Assembly (NCBI GenBank): GCA_012064415.1
Contig: SSNU01000082.1
Span: 162,752 to 226,751 of the forward strand
Direction of reading: 5' to 3'
Source of the DNA: Gyrodactylus bullatarudis
Lineage: Eukaryota; Platyhelminthes; Monogenea; Gyrodactylidea; Gyrodactylidae
DNA: 64,000 nucleotides
In this document: one piece after another, positions 24,713 through 37,692 of the stretch
Layout of the letters: every line of letters begins with the position of its first letter
Numbering within the stretch: position 1 is the first letter of the stretch
Made by a program: the position numbers and the translations under genes
The notes under the pieces: generated by a model
Seen by the model: only the letters and a program-made list of their open reading frames with translations
What the model was told of the DNA's origin: nothing
Databases searched by the model: none

Positions 24713-27700
24713 TTATTCTGAGACAATATGCTGGGATTGAGCAAGAAATAAGGATTTTATTGAGTCGAATTATCGCAAAAATTCCTCATTCACATTATAA
24801 ACAAAATTATGATTTGAACACCATTGAATAGGGAATTATAATGCCAAAATTCAAGGCTCTATTATTATTTTAACATTAAGTACTTTCGCCCATTTTTTAA
24901 ATTTATGAGTAATATTTTTCATGAGTATTATTATCGGTGATCAGGGATCATTTATGCCTTATTTCCTTTATCAAACATGATATATATCTAGAGACTTAAA
25001 AGTATAACTATTGACTATGAAATGCGACAAGTTTTAAAATATATTAATTTTTTTGTCAAGATCTCTGGATTATATGAATAATTTTGTGTATTTACTTAAA
25101 AGTAGACACTTGAGAAATAAAAATAAAAATAAATTTTGAAAAAATTTTATCTCATAACAATAATAGTTGTCTACATCAATTTAACAGAAGTAAATGCATA
25201 ATGTTCCTGAAAAATGATTCATTCATATTGCAAAAAGTGATCTGTATTCTCTAATTTTGATTGATCTGTTCTTACTCAATATCAATCACAATTCTTTTCC
25301 TTCTCTTACCAAATTGACAAGTGCAATTTTCCCAGATTTCCCCCAGCATCATATAAACGTTCAAGATGCAAAGTTTGTTGCATTTCGTTCTCCCTTCATA
25401 TTTTTGCTGTTCAATCTATCTGGGAGGAAAACACAAAAGATCAGGTCAGCTGAAATATCCTGACTCATTGATATATATGTAACTTGAAAATTATTCCATA
25501 AAAAATTTTTCAGATCTTTTTGAAGAGAAACTGAGCATATTTTTATTATTCCTCTGTGTATCCATCACTTTCTGATCTAGGACATAAAGCATCATAATGA
25601 AATTCAATTTCTTCTTCAGTAAATTAAGATTATACAGAGCATAAACTGTATATTATGATGAAACATCCTTTTTTTGAAGAAAATCTTACTGCTTGTATAG
25701 AATGTCAACACTTCCCTAATGGGAATAACAGTTATAAATGACGATCCCAACAATTATTGAGAAGATTTTAACTTGAATCGAAACTCAATTTGAGAATTCA
25801 TTTTTGAGTTGAATTTCTACTGAATAACCTAGTCTAATGATACAGTAATTTTGATGGTGTCAATGATAAATATTTTCAAGTTTTTATTGGTTTCAATATA
25901 TTTACTATTCAGAGCCTTTTTGATTCATTTATTTAAGTGACTCTAGGAAAATGGATTTTATGTAAATAAAACATTTTTTACCATCTAAAGCATCCGATTT
26001 ATTCAAGACTTTCAATGGTTCAAAGATATTCTGCAGTTTACTTTTTTTATATTAACAAAACTTCACTATCCTAGGCGGAATAAATAAACATGCTGTAGAT
26101 TTCAAGTCCTGTGTCAAGACTCAACATTAACTAAATAATTAATTTTGACATTTTAGATTGCAGATAGAGCCAGATCGAGAGGATATATATTGATCTGAAT
26201 CAATATATCTATCTCCCTCTATATGCATACTCAATTATCCGCCCCATCCCCAACTATAATTTGAGATCAATTCATCATTTTTAATTTAACTATCTACCCT
26301 CTCTAATCTAAGGAACGGAGTAATAGATGTTGTTGTAAAGAAATATATTTAACTATAGTGTTAGTCGTTGAATGTCTATCAGGAAATAATGAACTGCAGG
26401 AAATTGATCGAAAAATTTCATTATTCATTTGTTTTTTTTCAATCAAAAATTATAACTCTTATTCCCTCTTTGATGTGTAATACATCACCGATATATAATT
26501 TAGAGGGGATAATTTCATGATAAAGCGAGTTTATTAAACTAATTCGTTTAGTTCAGCCAATTCTGGGATTTTAGTTCAATCTGAAGGTTCTTACTAGAAA
26601 CTTGTTTTCTTGCAGCTTTTTTGTGAACTTGAGTCATGTTTTTTTGATGAGAGATACACGAAGAAGATTGCTTCCGTAGATTAAAAAAATGACCTTTATT
26701 TTGACCCTTAATGATTATTTTCTTTCATGACTCGAATTATAAAATATGTACCTTTACCAAAATAATTACGTTAATTCCGAATTTGAATTCGGTTTTGAAA
26801 GCCTCAATATTTATATAATTTTATAATTTAAAGGATAATAAAGGTTTAAACTTGAGGAATTTTCGATTAACAGCCTACCAGAGATCCTCTGAAGACTAAA
26901 ACCTACTATACTTACTTTGGGTGAACAAGTTTTTCGCTACATCTTAAATTAGTTGAGCAATTAGAGAGATTATTATTGTAAGTACTTTAAGAATTCAAAT
27001 TTACAATGATAATTCAATCATATAAAAACAAAAGAAGCTATTACTTTAATCAGATTGAGAGAAAACGTTCCAATTCTATAGCTGTGATTTTTCTTGTATC
27101 AATCTGATTGGATATTTAAATGAGATGTAGTGAATTTAGAAGATGAATCTTTAGAATTCCCATTATAAGACTGTTACAGTGTTACAATCATTATTCTTCA
27201 TATTTGGTATAAATTCTCAAGATTATCAGCATAGTAAATAATATTAATCGTATGAGAATGCATATTTCTCATCGGTAGATATTCATCTTGACATTAGCTC
27301 GTATACGAGATCTTGTATTAATTTCAATTTACTATTACTAATCAATAAATCATAATTAACATTTCTTCGACAAAAAAAAAATTTTTCAACAATAAATTCC
27401 TTATTTTATTTTAAAATAAAATGAATATTGTTTGAAGTTATAGACCACTGAATTAACTTACGCAAAACTGTAGTTCTAATTGCTGAAAAAAACCAATGTT
27501 TTATTTGAGAAGAAGTAGACAGAAAAAATCAAGAAACCTTTCTACTATAGAATATTGAAATAATATTCAAGAGTTATTAAAAATTGATAATGAAGAAGCA
27601 ATGTCTTGCCAGAAACAAAACTATTTCTTATCATCAATAAACATTTCTACTAATTAGTTTTTTTCAAGTTATATAAAATACATAATGGTTACAAATGCCT

Positions 27701-29158
27701 CCTTTTATCAGGTTCTATCTTTCTTTCTTCGATCCAAGTCTTGAAACGATAAAAGAAAAACAATTTTGAAATATTTCTCTATTTCTGGAGACTGAATTCG
27801 GTATCTTGTGTACTATTCATCTAATGTACTGGAAAAAATATAAGCGATATAGATTTTTTATGGATATATCTCTATCAAACATGGACTATTAAGCCTTGTA
27901 CTATGGCAAATTTATGTTGGATATTTTTAAAAGTAGTAAACTATACGTTAGATATAGGGTTAGAACTCTTGACTGAGTCCAATTTTAGCTAAACCTATTT
28001 TTAGCCGATTAGGTTTTGAATTTTTTCTAAGCCTATATTCTCAATTAAAAATAAATAATATTCGTTAGGGTTTAATGAAAAATACACTTGAGTAATACAG
28101 TAATAGCAATTGAGTATGCTTAGATAAAACGTTCTCTCACAAGCAAATAAGCAGATATATAAGTACAAATGGATCAGAATTGAAAGCACTAATTTATCAT
28201 TATCATATTTGAATAAAATAGGTATGTGGTAGAGGATGTAAAAAGATTACATAGAAATCGGAAATGTAAGAAATGAAATGATGCAAAAAATGTACTAATA
28301 CAAATGTAAAAACCTCATCTTCCCATACCTCATCCACCCTTCATCTCTTCATTTTGTTATGCAAGTAAACTCAGATCGAAGGAAAACAATCGAATTTTGG
28401 TATGGGGTAATGGGTAATAGAGATTCAGACAAGTGCATTAAAAAAAAGACTATTTGAAAATTATGAATGTCCTTTATGATTTAATTCTATTTAGGCATGA
28501 TTGCTGTCCAAGAGGCAAGGAAATGTAGCCAAAAGGAATTTTCATCAAAGTTCATTATTAATTCTAGTCCAGTTTTTTTATAATTTCATTTTTCAAATTT
28601 ATCTTTCTTGTTTTCCAATTTTTCATCAATAAAATGTATACCTTGATGTATAACAGTTTTTTCATTGAGATAACTGTTCAGGAAAATTAAAGCTTTAGAT
28701 TTTTCCCAATTTTAGATACGTTTTATGCATTTGAAATACATTTTTGGTCTTGAGTTTGAAATTGCAGCTTTGGAACCATTAAGCTGTAACTATTATTAAT
28801 GGGATAATTTGTACTCTTACTAATATGCAAAACTATTTTATGCTTTTAGACAGGCTGTAAAAGATGTTTTCAAATCCTTGATAATAATTTATGCAACATC
28901 AATCGATAGGTTATTCAAATTTTCCTATGTTTCTTTTGAAACCGTTAACTTCATCTGAGATGGTTATTATGTATTATAAATTTAAATGGAATATTTTAGT
29001 AGAAATAACTTGGAAAAAAACTCCCAGATTCAGATGTTTGAACAAAGAAAATCAGTGATAACTAATATTTGCTAATGTTAAAAATACCGATTTATTTACA
29101 CAAGGTAGAGATAAATTTGCTCAAGATTTTAGTCTAGAAATATTTTCGTTGGTTTGTT
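24713..29158. other. Stretch of 4.4 kb with no recognised gene
   Basis: AT-rich. One small perfect-looking hairpin lies at about 26,182-26,211 (GATATATATTGATC with complement TCAATATATC). No gene or dispersed repeat is recognised. Confidence 0.45.
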
Positions 29159-29576
29159 TTCAAATTAAAGTTTATTTTTCTCAGCCAGAAGTACAAGCCC
29201 CTACTCCATCACGAAAAAGAAATCTGTCGACATCACCTAAGCAACAAAAAAGAAAGGGGAAACAGAGAAAACGATTACCAACCAACAATCAGACAATAGA
29301 TGTATTCCTCACAGCCCCAAGAGTATGAGCACACTCAACCCCCATTGGTCAATCTTGGATGATTAATTGCTATTCGTCAGATTTTATAATGTTCCTTAAT
29401 CTTGCATGTATATAAATATATCTAAAGTCGGTGTTTGGTCTGAAGAGAACCGACGAAAATAAAGCTTTATTCACCAATAATCCTTCGTTCGTTCTTAACA
29501 CTAGCATGACTTCGAGTCAGCAAGCTCAAAATATTTTTGAGGAAATCAGGCAACTCTTGTCTTCAAATTAAAGTTT
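29159..29576 (+). mobile_element. Insertion resembling an LTR-retrotransposon pol/LTR/gag junction, with 15-bp target duplication
   Basis: TTCAAATTAAAGTTT occurs at 29,159-29,173 and 29,562-29,576, flanking a 388-bp insert. The insert opens with a 47-codon frame (29,185-29,325) that is rich in Lys/Arg/Pro/Ser and ends VFLTAPRV then TGA. Next come about 180 bp (29,326-29,505) that begin TGAGCACACT, contain TATATAAATATA (TATA box), a GTCGGT/ACCGAC hairpin and AATAAA, and end CTAGCA: the anatomy of a short LTR. An ATG at 29,506 then opens a frame beginning MTSSQQAQNIFEE. Reading: end of pol, LTR, start of gag. No primer-binding site starting TGG is visible, so the LTR call is tentative. Confidence 0.45.
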
Positions 29577-32500
29577 GTATTTTTCATTCCAATTTATTAG
29601 AACGAAACTCTTATCCGATTGGCAGATATGAAAGGTTTTGGGCTAATTCCGAACAGATCGGGAAAATTCTTTTGTATCGATGCTAACTGTTTCAAGGGAT
29701 ATTCAGGGAAAAACTGCACGAAATCTTCAGAATCAGAATTTTAAACAAAAGAAAATAAAATATTTTTGTAAAAAAGGCCGTATCTAGTTAATTTACTGCA
29801 GCCTGTTATAGATAATGACACAATTGCTCTCTATGATTAATACAACATGGTAAAAATTAAGGCAAAATTGATGGAAATTTACAAGAAACTTTATCTATAA
29901 AATAAAACATTAAATGCAGTTGGTTTGCTGAAATTGAGTCAAAATATTTTGGCGCAAGATTTAAATTTTTAAGAAAATAAGAATTCTACAGGATCTTAAC
30001 GAAATCTGAATGATCTTCTTAATTTTTAAAAAAACTCTCTTGTTATATATATCAGACAATAACTGGAAATGGTTATTAAATTATGATTTTAAAAATCATT
30101 TATTCATTAATGTATGGAACAATTGAATAATTTGATGGAAAAAGTAATTTTAATTCAATCGAGACAACTAGAAAATATCAAATTTGTTTATCTGACTGAG
30201 AGAAAAATTGATGAAAGGAAAAAAGTTTTGTCTTGAATTTCATCTAGCTTTCTTATGATTGAGTTTCATATAAATTTTATTTCTTTTCTTAACAAAGATA
30301 TCTTATATTTTTTTAAAATCAACTCTCTAATTAGTGCTTCTCATAAAGCAAAAAATCGAAAATTGATCCTTAGATCATAAGAATCAGAGATGAAAAAAGG
30401 TTTCACTTTCTGATAAGGAAATAAATCGAGATCAAGTCAATCTGCTGGAATGTTGCAATTAAGAATCATCCCATATTATCCCCAAGTTATCATTCAAAGT
30501 ACAGTGTGGTCTGGAAAATACTCCATTTTAAAGCTTGATTAATTACAGGAACCAGTTGAAAATTAGAAATTCAGATTTATATTCTTAAAATGTGATAGAA
30601 TTTTAAACAGAAAACTAATTTTCATTTCATAAGAGTAGACTTTTGGATTTTGTTTTCCAAGTTGATGTCGCCCACAAGTTGGCTGGCTCAGGAATGAACA
30701 TAAAAAGATAATCTTATCATTCAAATACTTTCAAATTTTGGAAGATAAAATTTTAATAAAATCTTGTGACCGAATTGAATAAAGAAATTATCATATTCGA
30801 TATTTAATAAAATCCAGCATTTTTTACTATAAATTTTGTAAGGAAAATTTTCAATTCATTGGCGGTCATTATTATTATTATTGACTATTAATCAAAGGAA
30901 CAGCCAGAAAGTTTGGTACACGTGAGTTTTTTCTACAATCAGACAAAATAAGTAAAAATGAAATTATTCTTTAATAAAATTTTAATGCCTTTTTTCAATA
31001 CTAAAAAGAGAATTTTCGACATAGAATTTGATAGAATGGGCTTAGATATTTCTCCCCAATCTAAAATTCTATTTCACATTGATCATTATAATGATTTAAT
31101 AATTATTACATCAACTTATTCAAAAATAAGATTCATTCTGATATTATTAGTCGCACATTCAGACATTACTTTTCATGTCTGAAACTTGGAGAACAACTTC
31201 TTCGCTTCTCTTTCAAGAGGAAATTTACTGGTTTATGAAGAAAAAGTGCTTCATTAGTCAATGACTAATAGTCATATATGTATCTTTCTTTAGTTTAAGG
31301 GAAAAACGCCTGATTAAAGTGTTCATTAGGGTGGGGTAAAAAAAATGTGTAAAACATGATATAAGTATTAAATTTTATCAGAAATGTAAGTTCTCGTGAG
31401 TTGTTTGGAAAAAAACCCTTTTTGAACTAAAAATCATTGCTCTGAACCGATTATAGACTCGTAGTCAAACCATAATAAAATAATTGTTCCTTCTTTTGTT
31501 TTCTTTTACGAGTACTTTTTTCAATGACTAATTTTTATGTATTTTTCTGTCTGTCAATTACAGTGAAACCCTTGAACAGAAATGAAAGATTAAGAGAAAG
31601 ATAAACCAACAAGTCTCTGAATGTGGAAACCTTTTAATAATTAGAAAGGATTACAAATATTTCTCTGATGGCATAAAAGATTCTTTATAAAATTATTCTC
31701 TACTTCATATACAATCTCCAATATGCATGGAAAAACATATTTATTTTTTTAAATATTTATGAACTTTGACATTGCCTGACTGTTTCTCTCTAAAAGAGGC
31801 AGGAATGGAAATTATTCTCTAAAGACAACATCATGACTCACTCCACAAGGATGAGGATTTTAATGTTTTATACTGTATCCTGTAAATAAATTTAATTCTC
31901 TATTTTGTATTCTGTATAATACTGGGTTTAGACTCCAAATCATCTCTCATTTTGCAGATCATTTCGGATGGGTATATAAAGATGATACTTAATATTTGAC
32001 AAGATCCATTATTGTATCTTTCAAGGATACAAAAGCATAAAAAATTTATAATTCAATAGTAATGAAAAAATGATTTGTGAGTATAGCGCGTAAGAATTTG
32101 TCAATTGACACAATGGAGAAGAATTGAGGTCACTGTGGATCTGTTCTTACCTCTATCATGGCAGATTTAATTAATTTGATGAACTTTTACAAAATAAACT
32201 CTATTATTTCAATGACTGAAATGGCCAGAGATCATTTTTCTAAACAAAAATTATTCATACCTACCTAGATGTTAGAGATTGGACAAGTAAGTCTCAATTC
32301 CATAAGAGAATCAAATAGCATTCAACTCTTCGTGGCAGATGTTACGTCCTCATTATTTATTCACAACATGAAAAATCACCGCAAGGGATTCGTTTTCATT
32401 TCATCGATGATAAAAAAACCCTTATCAGCCGAAAATTCTTGGTCAAAAGGTAAGCCATGAATCAAAAAGATACTTTTTTTACGAAATGAATTCTAGTATA

Positions 32501-35500
32501 ATTCCTATGGTAACCTAAGATCTAATTTTTTTCCCAGAGATGATATCTCTATCTGTTTATGATATCATGAAATGTAACTGAGTGATTTGGATAGTGGGAA
32601 TTAGTGTTGAAATATGATTCATTCATCATATCAGGAAAATGTCATCTCTTCATTTCAAAAATGTGTTACATATCCTCCTTGTGTATGAATAATATGGAAA
32701 TCCTTCAAAAGAAAATCATATTCTTCTGTAGATCGGTATACATTGGATCTGTACATATATTCTGTGAACTGTATATATTCTCCCAATATTTTTAATCCAC
32801 AAACGTTGAAATGGATTTACGTTTTTGATTAGGAAAAAAATGTTATAATTCTATACCAAACAACACATCAAATAAGGGAATGACACTCATGCATTGAATT
32901 CAAAAATTCTGACTGTTCATTGAGGAATTGCGTAATTCTTTTTTTTCAGATAGCTAAGCCACATTTGAAGAAATATGAATGACGAGGTGGATAGTGGTGG
33001 GGACGAGTATTATGTATATTTTAATCAAAATCTAATAAAATTTGATTCTTCCACCAAAGCATTGTCACTTTAGATGACTCATTAATTTACTCATGGAGGT
33101 GATTTCTTGTCATATTTTTTTCTCTTTCAAATACAAGATATCAAACATGATGCCTCAAAAAGTATCTATAGATTAAATCAACTTTTTGATTAGCGTATTC
33201 TCTTGTCAACTAATCCTTCAAGACCAACAGAATTAACAATAGATGCTCTCCAACATAAATTCGTTTCATCACAGTGAGTCGTGTTAAATCAGGGGCTCGA
33301 AAGAATCACTGAATGACTAGTGAATCGTGAAAATAAATAATTTCCTACTCAAATTTTTAAAAATATTATTCCAACTTACTGTACACTGTAGACACACACT
33401 GATTCAATATGATTTTCTGAAATGAAGAATTAACCCGCTCGTTACAAGGAAAAAACCAATTGAGCTTTTTATTAGTTTTTTTACTAACTTATTTACCATG
33501 CTTAGTTGAAATTTTCGTCAAATTAGTGGTTTATGTCAATCTGGATCAGGTCGTATACGACCTTATGGTAATCAAAGGTTATAGAAAATAGCTTAACTAC
33601 TCAAGAAACCAATTTGTGGTTGTCACACACAAGACTGAATTTTTAAAAATCCCAACTGATCAGTAGATCGAGTAATGAGTTTTTTGAACGATTCCCGGTC
33701 TTTACACGATTCACTGTAATAGATATATTGGAAATTTATCAAGCTAATGAAATATGCATTTATCGAGATAATTTTTCACGATTACTACATGAAATTGCTT
33801 GTTTAAATTTTAGAAATAAGTGAACTAGAAGTAAGCAAATTTATTGGCCATAATAGAGATCAATATTCTTCAAGTGAGAAAATTTTTGAATGATCCGGTT
33901 GAAGCTTCAGGAGATAAAAACTCGCCTTAAAAGACTCAGTGTGCCAGATTCTTGGTTGGTAGCTTACTCCTGTTGTATATAAAACAAAGATCACCGATTT
34001 TCTCAATAATTAATCATCCTTTGATAGTAAGATTTGGCAAGATTTATTGATAATTGAGGGATAACTTTGAAATGTGGAAATTTTTATGTTTTGAAGAGGT
34101 AATTTTGAGATTTTTTCCAATGACCAAGAAGTCATAAATGAGTCAGCTCATTTTTTCAGAATTGTAGATAAATTTGGTTTTTTACACAGCACAGTAAATG
34201 AATTTTGAAAAGAAAATACATATTTTTTATTTATCAGAATGAATGACTCTTGATTCTGTTGTTGTTAATGAAAAGAATTCAAATAAAATAATCGATTTGA
34301 TCTCGATAAACGTTGTCTGTTTACTATTTATTTCATCTGCATTATTACTCTGACAGTTCATTATTTGTAATCAAGAATTGTCATCAGATACCACCATGCT
34401 GAAAGTATTTATTTATCAGTAATTGTTTTGGCAATCGAATTAAAATTTTTGGTTTGTCGCAGTTATATTACATATATAAGCATTGAATACTATGCCAGTC
34501 TTTTTCGTTTCCCATTTGAAATTGGAGAAATTTTCCAACTTTTTCAACCTTTGAAGAGAAATGTATTTTCATTCTATTTCTAGTCTACTCAAATTTTTTT
34601 ATCCACTCAAATGAAGGATTTTTTAATTAAATAAAAATTTCACAAGATCTGATCAATAAAAACTAGAGGTAGGAATAATTTTACCAATATGACTTGTCTA
34701 ATTATCATTGATAATTCGAGTGTACTTTAATTTCTTGTAAATAAAATTCATTATTCTTACAGAAAAACACTACAAAATTAAAGATTGTGAATTTTTTGAA
34801 GCATATTTCTGTTAATCACATTAATTTGCGTAATTTATGATAGGAACACTTTGGGAAAATTGATTATTACAAGAATAAATTTCACTTTTTTCACCTTCAA
34901 TCAAAGAAAAAAAGGATTTAACGCACTGACTGTTTGTGGTTAATAAATCATTTATACAAGATCATGATAACATGTCTGTCTGTAAACAGAAAGGGGTAAG
35001 ATTAGGATGATTTTTCAGACTCATGTAAAAGAAACATCAGACGCCGACTCAAAAATATCAGTGAATATATAGGGAATTGTTTACATTCTAAATAGAGGAA
35101 TATGATTTTAGTGGATTTGGTTATTATTTAATTTAATTGGTAAAAATCATATGTCTAATTAGAGAATCAACTCTCTAGTAGAGACATCAGGTGATGAGAA
35201 GTATTCTAATTATGATCGCAAATAAATAGATAGACAACACTGTGTGATCTCAATTCTAATTGTAAAATCATATGAAATAAAAATCTATTGTCATTTTTTT
35301 TCAATTTAAATTTACCTCTATTGTACTATAGTTAGTTAACAAGTTATACTCTAAAAATCAGAGTAAACTTAAAATAAATGTGGAACAGAGATATTTTAAA
35401 TTCATAGTCCTGTTTTTAATTAGGTTGAAGGGATTCAATGAATATAATTATATTATTACCTTAAAGAATGAACAAAGAAATGAAGGGAACACAGTATTTC

Positions 35501-36409
35501 TATATGGGTGTCCAATTTCTCACAGACAAACAAACACATGGACGAAGACAAGAAAATTACTTGTTTCATCATATGTATTCATTGAATATTTTTCAACCGA
35601 TGATTCCATGTTTTGTCGTATTATATTCTTCTTTGTTGAAAGATTTCTGTTAAACATTTCTTGATTTTTAACTGTTTGATTGATAAAACAAGAATTTTAT
35701 AAAGCTTTACTTCATAAATACACAGACAAAATAAAAGTATCTTAATCCACGTTAGACCTAACTATTTAATGATTTATTAGAATAGAGCAGAAAAATCAGA
35801 AAAAAATACTTTTTTCATTCTGTAATTAATCCTCGAATTTAAAACTAGCGTTAAGTATCACGGATATTATTTTCGAATACTTTAATTGATTCATTTTTAA
35901 CTAGGAATTGAACAAAAGATATCTGATTACACAAATCATTTATATAATAACTCAATGAACATCTAACTATTTTTATCAAGAATTTTAGATACTCAATTTA
36001 GCTTGTATTGAGTTTATTTCGTTGAAACACATATCCCTTGTCACAAAAATATGTAAATATTTAAAATTCTGATTTTACGTAAAACAATATTCAAACTTAA
36101 ATTGAGTTGAATTTTTGATTTCAATGAAGTACAATATGATCATTAAGAAATATGCTAGCATCCTCTAAAACAAAAAAATCACGATTTTGAGCAATATTAC
36201 TCTTAAAACTAATTTGCGGGCATGAAATATTAAAAGATTATCATCCTTTACTATCTGTTGCCCTTAACAAAATTCTCTTGAAATCGACTCAACTTGCAAA
36301 GAAGCTGAGTAAATTTGAAATCCTATTTTTTATTGCTCATCTGGATTTCAGAAAATATTTCATGAATGGTCCGGGATTATTTAAAAACTATTTTTATAAT
36401 TCAAAACAG
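29577..36409. other. Stretch of 6.8 kb with no recognised gene
   Basis: AT-rich with no supported gene. An open frame at 32,269-32,449 is bordered by an AG and a GTAAGC, which would fit a small exon, but its sequence matches no family I know. A perfect 14-bp palindrome GGTCGTATACGACC lies at about 33,548. Confidence 0.4.
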
Positions 36410-36469
36410 CACCTAGTTAATATGAGATGAGGATTTATGATTTTTGAAAAATTCTCAATATTTTGGAAT

Positions 36470-37241
36470 CTTTGTCAAATTGACTAGAAGAGAAGATGGA
36501 TCAATTTTAAGAAATATTTATAAGAAGAAGACTGACACCGGGAAGTATCTACATTATGCCAGTTTCAGTCCTATCTCTCATAAAGTTGGCTTAGTAATTG
36601 GTCTAAGTAAGAGGATAAGAAAGATAGCAAGCCCTGAGGAATGGTCTAACGAAATAGAGAACGTGAAGTTAAGTCTGAAGGAAAATGGTTATCCCGGTAA
36701 ATTTGTTGACAAATTCATGAATGTATCTATGGATAGAAATGAGCTTGTCGAAACAGATGAATTGGAGAAAACAACTATTTTTATGAAGCTCAACTTCAAA
36801 GGTGATGGGTTCAGTAATGATATTAGAAGAAGGCTAAATGATCTCATCAATCAACATTATAATAACATACAATTGAAAATTGTATTTAAAACTCAGAGAT
36901 TATTTAGTTTGATTCATAAGGATTTGCTGAAGCCAGAGGAGAAAACTCTATTAGTTTACAAATTCCAATGTGATTGTGGAGCCTCATATATAGGTAGAAC
37001 TATTAGGAAATTATCTACCAGAGCGGAGGATCATCTGAAGAAGGATACTGCGGTTACTAGGCACCTTAGACAAGAAGATCATACAGCTTCAGTTTCTAAT
37101 TTTTCCGTTTTATACAAAAACCCCAATGACGACAGCATAGATGTATGGGTGAAAGAAAAATTTCTTATTAACCTATATAAACCTAATCTATGTGTTCAAA
37201 AAAACTATTCCTATAATCTTCAATTACCTTGGCCAATGTAA
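36470..37241 (+). pseudogene. Penelope-like element, 3' part with GIY-YIG endonuclease, 5'-truncated
   Basis: An uninterrupted frame of about 255 codons without a legitimate start. It begins in VKLTRREDGSI, followed by KKKTDTGKYLHY and PISHK, the linker that in PLEs follows the reverse transcriptase. The C-terminal half has VYKFQCDCGASYIGRT (the GIY-YIG signature in its PLE form, with paired cysteines), then R..DHL and TRHL. The reverse transcriptase itself is absent. The intact frame suggests a fairly young insertion. A second fragment of the same subfamily lies on the minus strand at 60,158-60,405. The UTR holds a CUGANGA...GAAA motif. Confidence 0.8.
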
Positions 37242-37406
37242 GCTTTTTCACTTTTCTCTCCACTGTTGCTATTTATTGGAGAGTTTTGGTGTTTTTTCAG
37301 CTTGCATTTTATTCTTATTTTCTTTGACTTTTACTATTTCTTTCATGATTTGTAAATTATTATCTTGAATGAACTTTTAACTCATATCATTTTTGAAGAA
37401 TTACCA

Positions 37407-37440
37407 CTGATGATACTTCAAGAAATGTGCATTTGGTTTT
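37407..37440 (+). ncRNA. Hammerhead-like CUGAUGA...GAAA motif in PLE 3' region
   Basis: CTGATGA at 37,407-37,413 and GAAATG from 37,422, 165 bp after the PLE stop codon. Only eight bases separate the two boxes, so stem II is not formed in this copy. Its position relative to the endonuclease parallels the copy at 16,213-16,250. Confidence 0.35.
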
Positions 37441-37692
37441 AATATATCTTCTTTCAATTTTCTAAGGCCCATGATATGAAGAAAAAATTATTTCTTAAGA
37501 AAATTATTGCATATTTCAAATTTTGAACTTTGAGCTGATAATTTTTGCTGATTTCCAAGTGAGAGAGGGATCATAAGTTGATCTTTATGATCACGATTAG
37601 ATAAAAATATGCTCTTGATCAAATTCTATTTCTTGATGAAAATATTAAGGATTTATCAAAAATAATAAATACCAATCTTAACTAGCTTTATA

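Larger units (their letters stand above)
36410..37692 (+). mobile_element. Foldback subfamily B element interrupted by a PLE fragment
   Basis: The left end (36,410-36,469, CTAGTTAATATGAGATGAGG then GATTTATGATTTTTG) and the right end (about 37,486-37,692, ending CCAATCTTAACTAGC) match the two halves of B3. At GGAATCT (about 36,469) the foldback is replaced by PLE sequence that continues to about 37,485, where subfamily B resumes with ATGAAGAAAAA. The foldback core after 37,560 is also internally deleted relative to B3. Confidence 0.65.

Noticed and set aside
24713..29158. CRISPR array, rRNA or prokaryotic operon
   Set aside because: I looked for regularly spaced direct repeats and rRNA-like blocks here and elsewhere and found none; spliced eukaryotic genes also make a prokaryotic origin impossible.
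32269..32449. Possible isolated exon with AG and GTAAGC borders
   Set aside because: No recognisable family, no neighbouring exon in phase, and such borders occur by chance in sequence of this composition.
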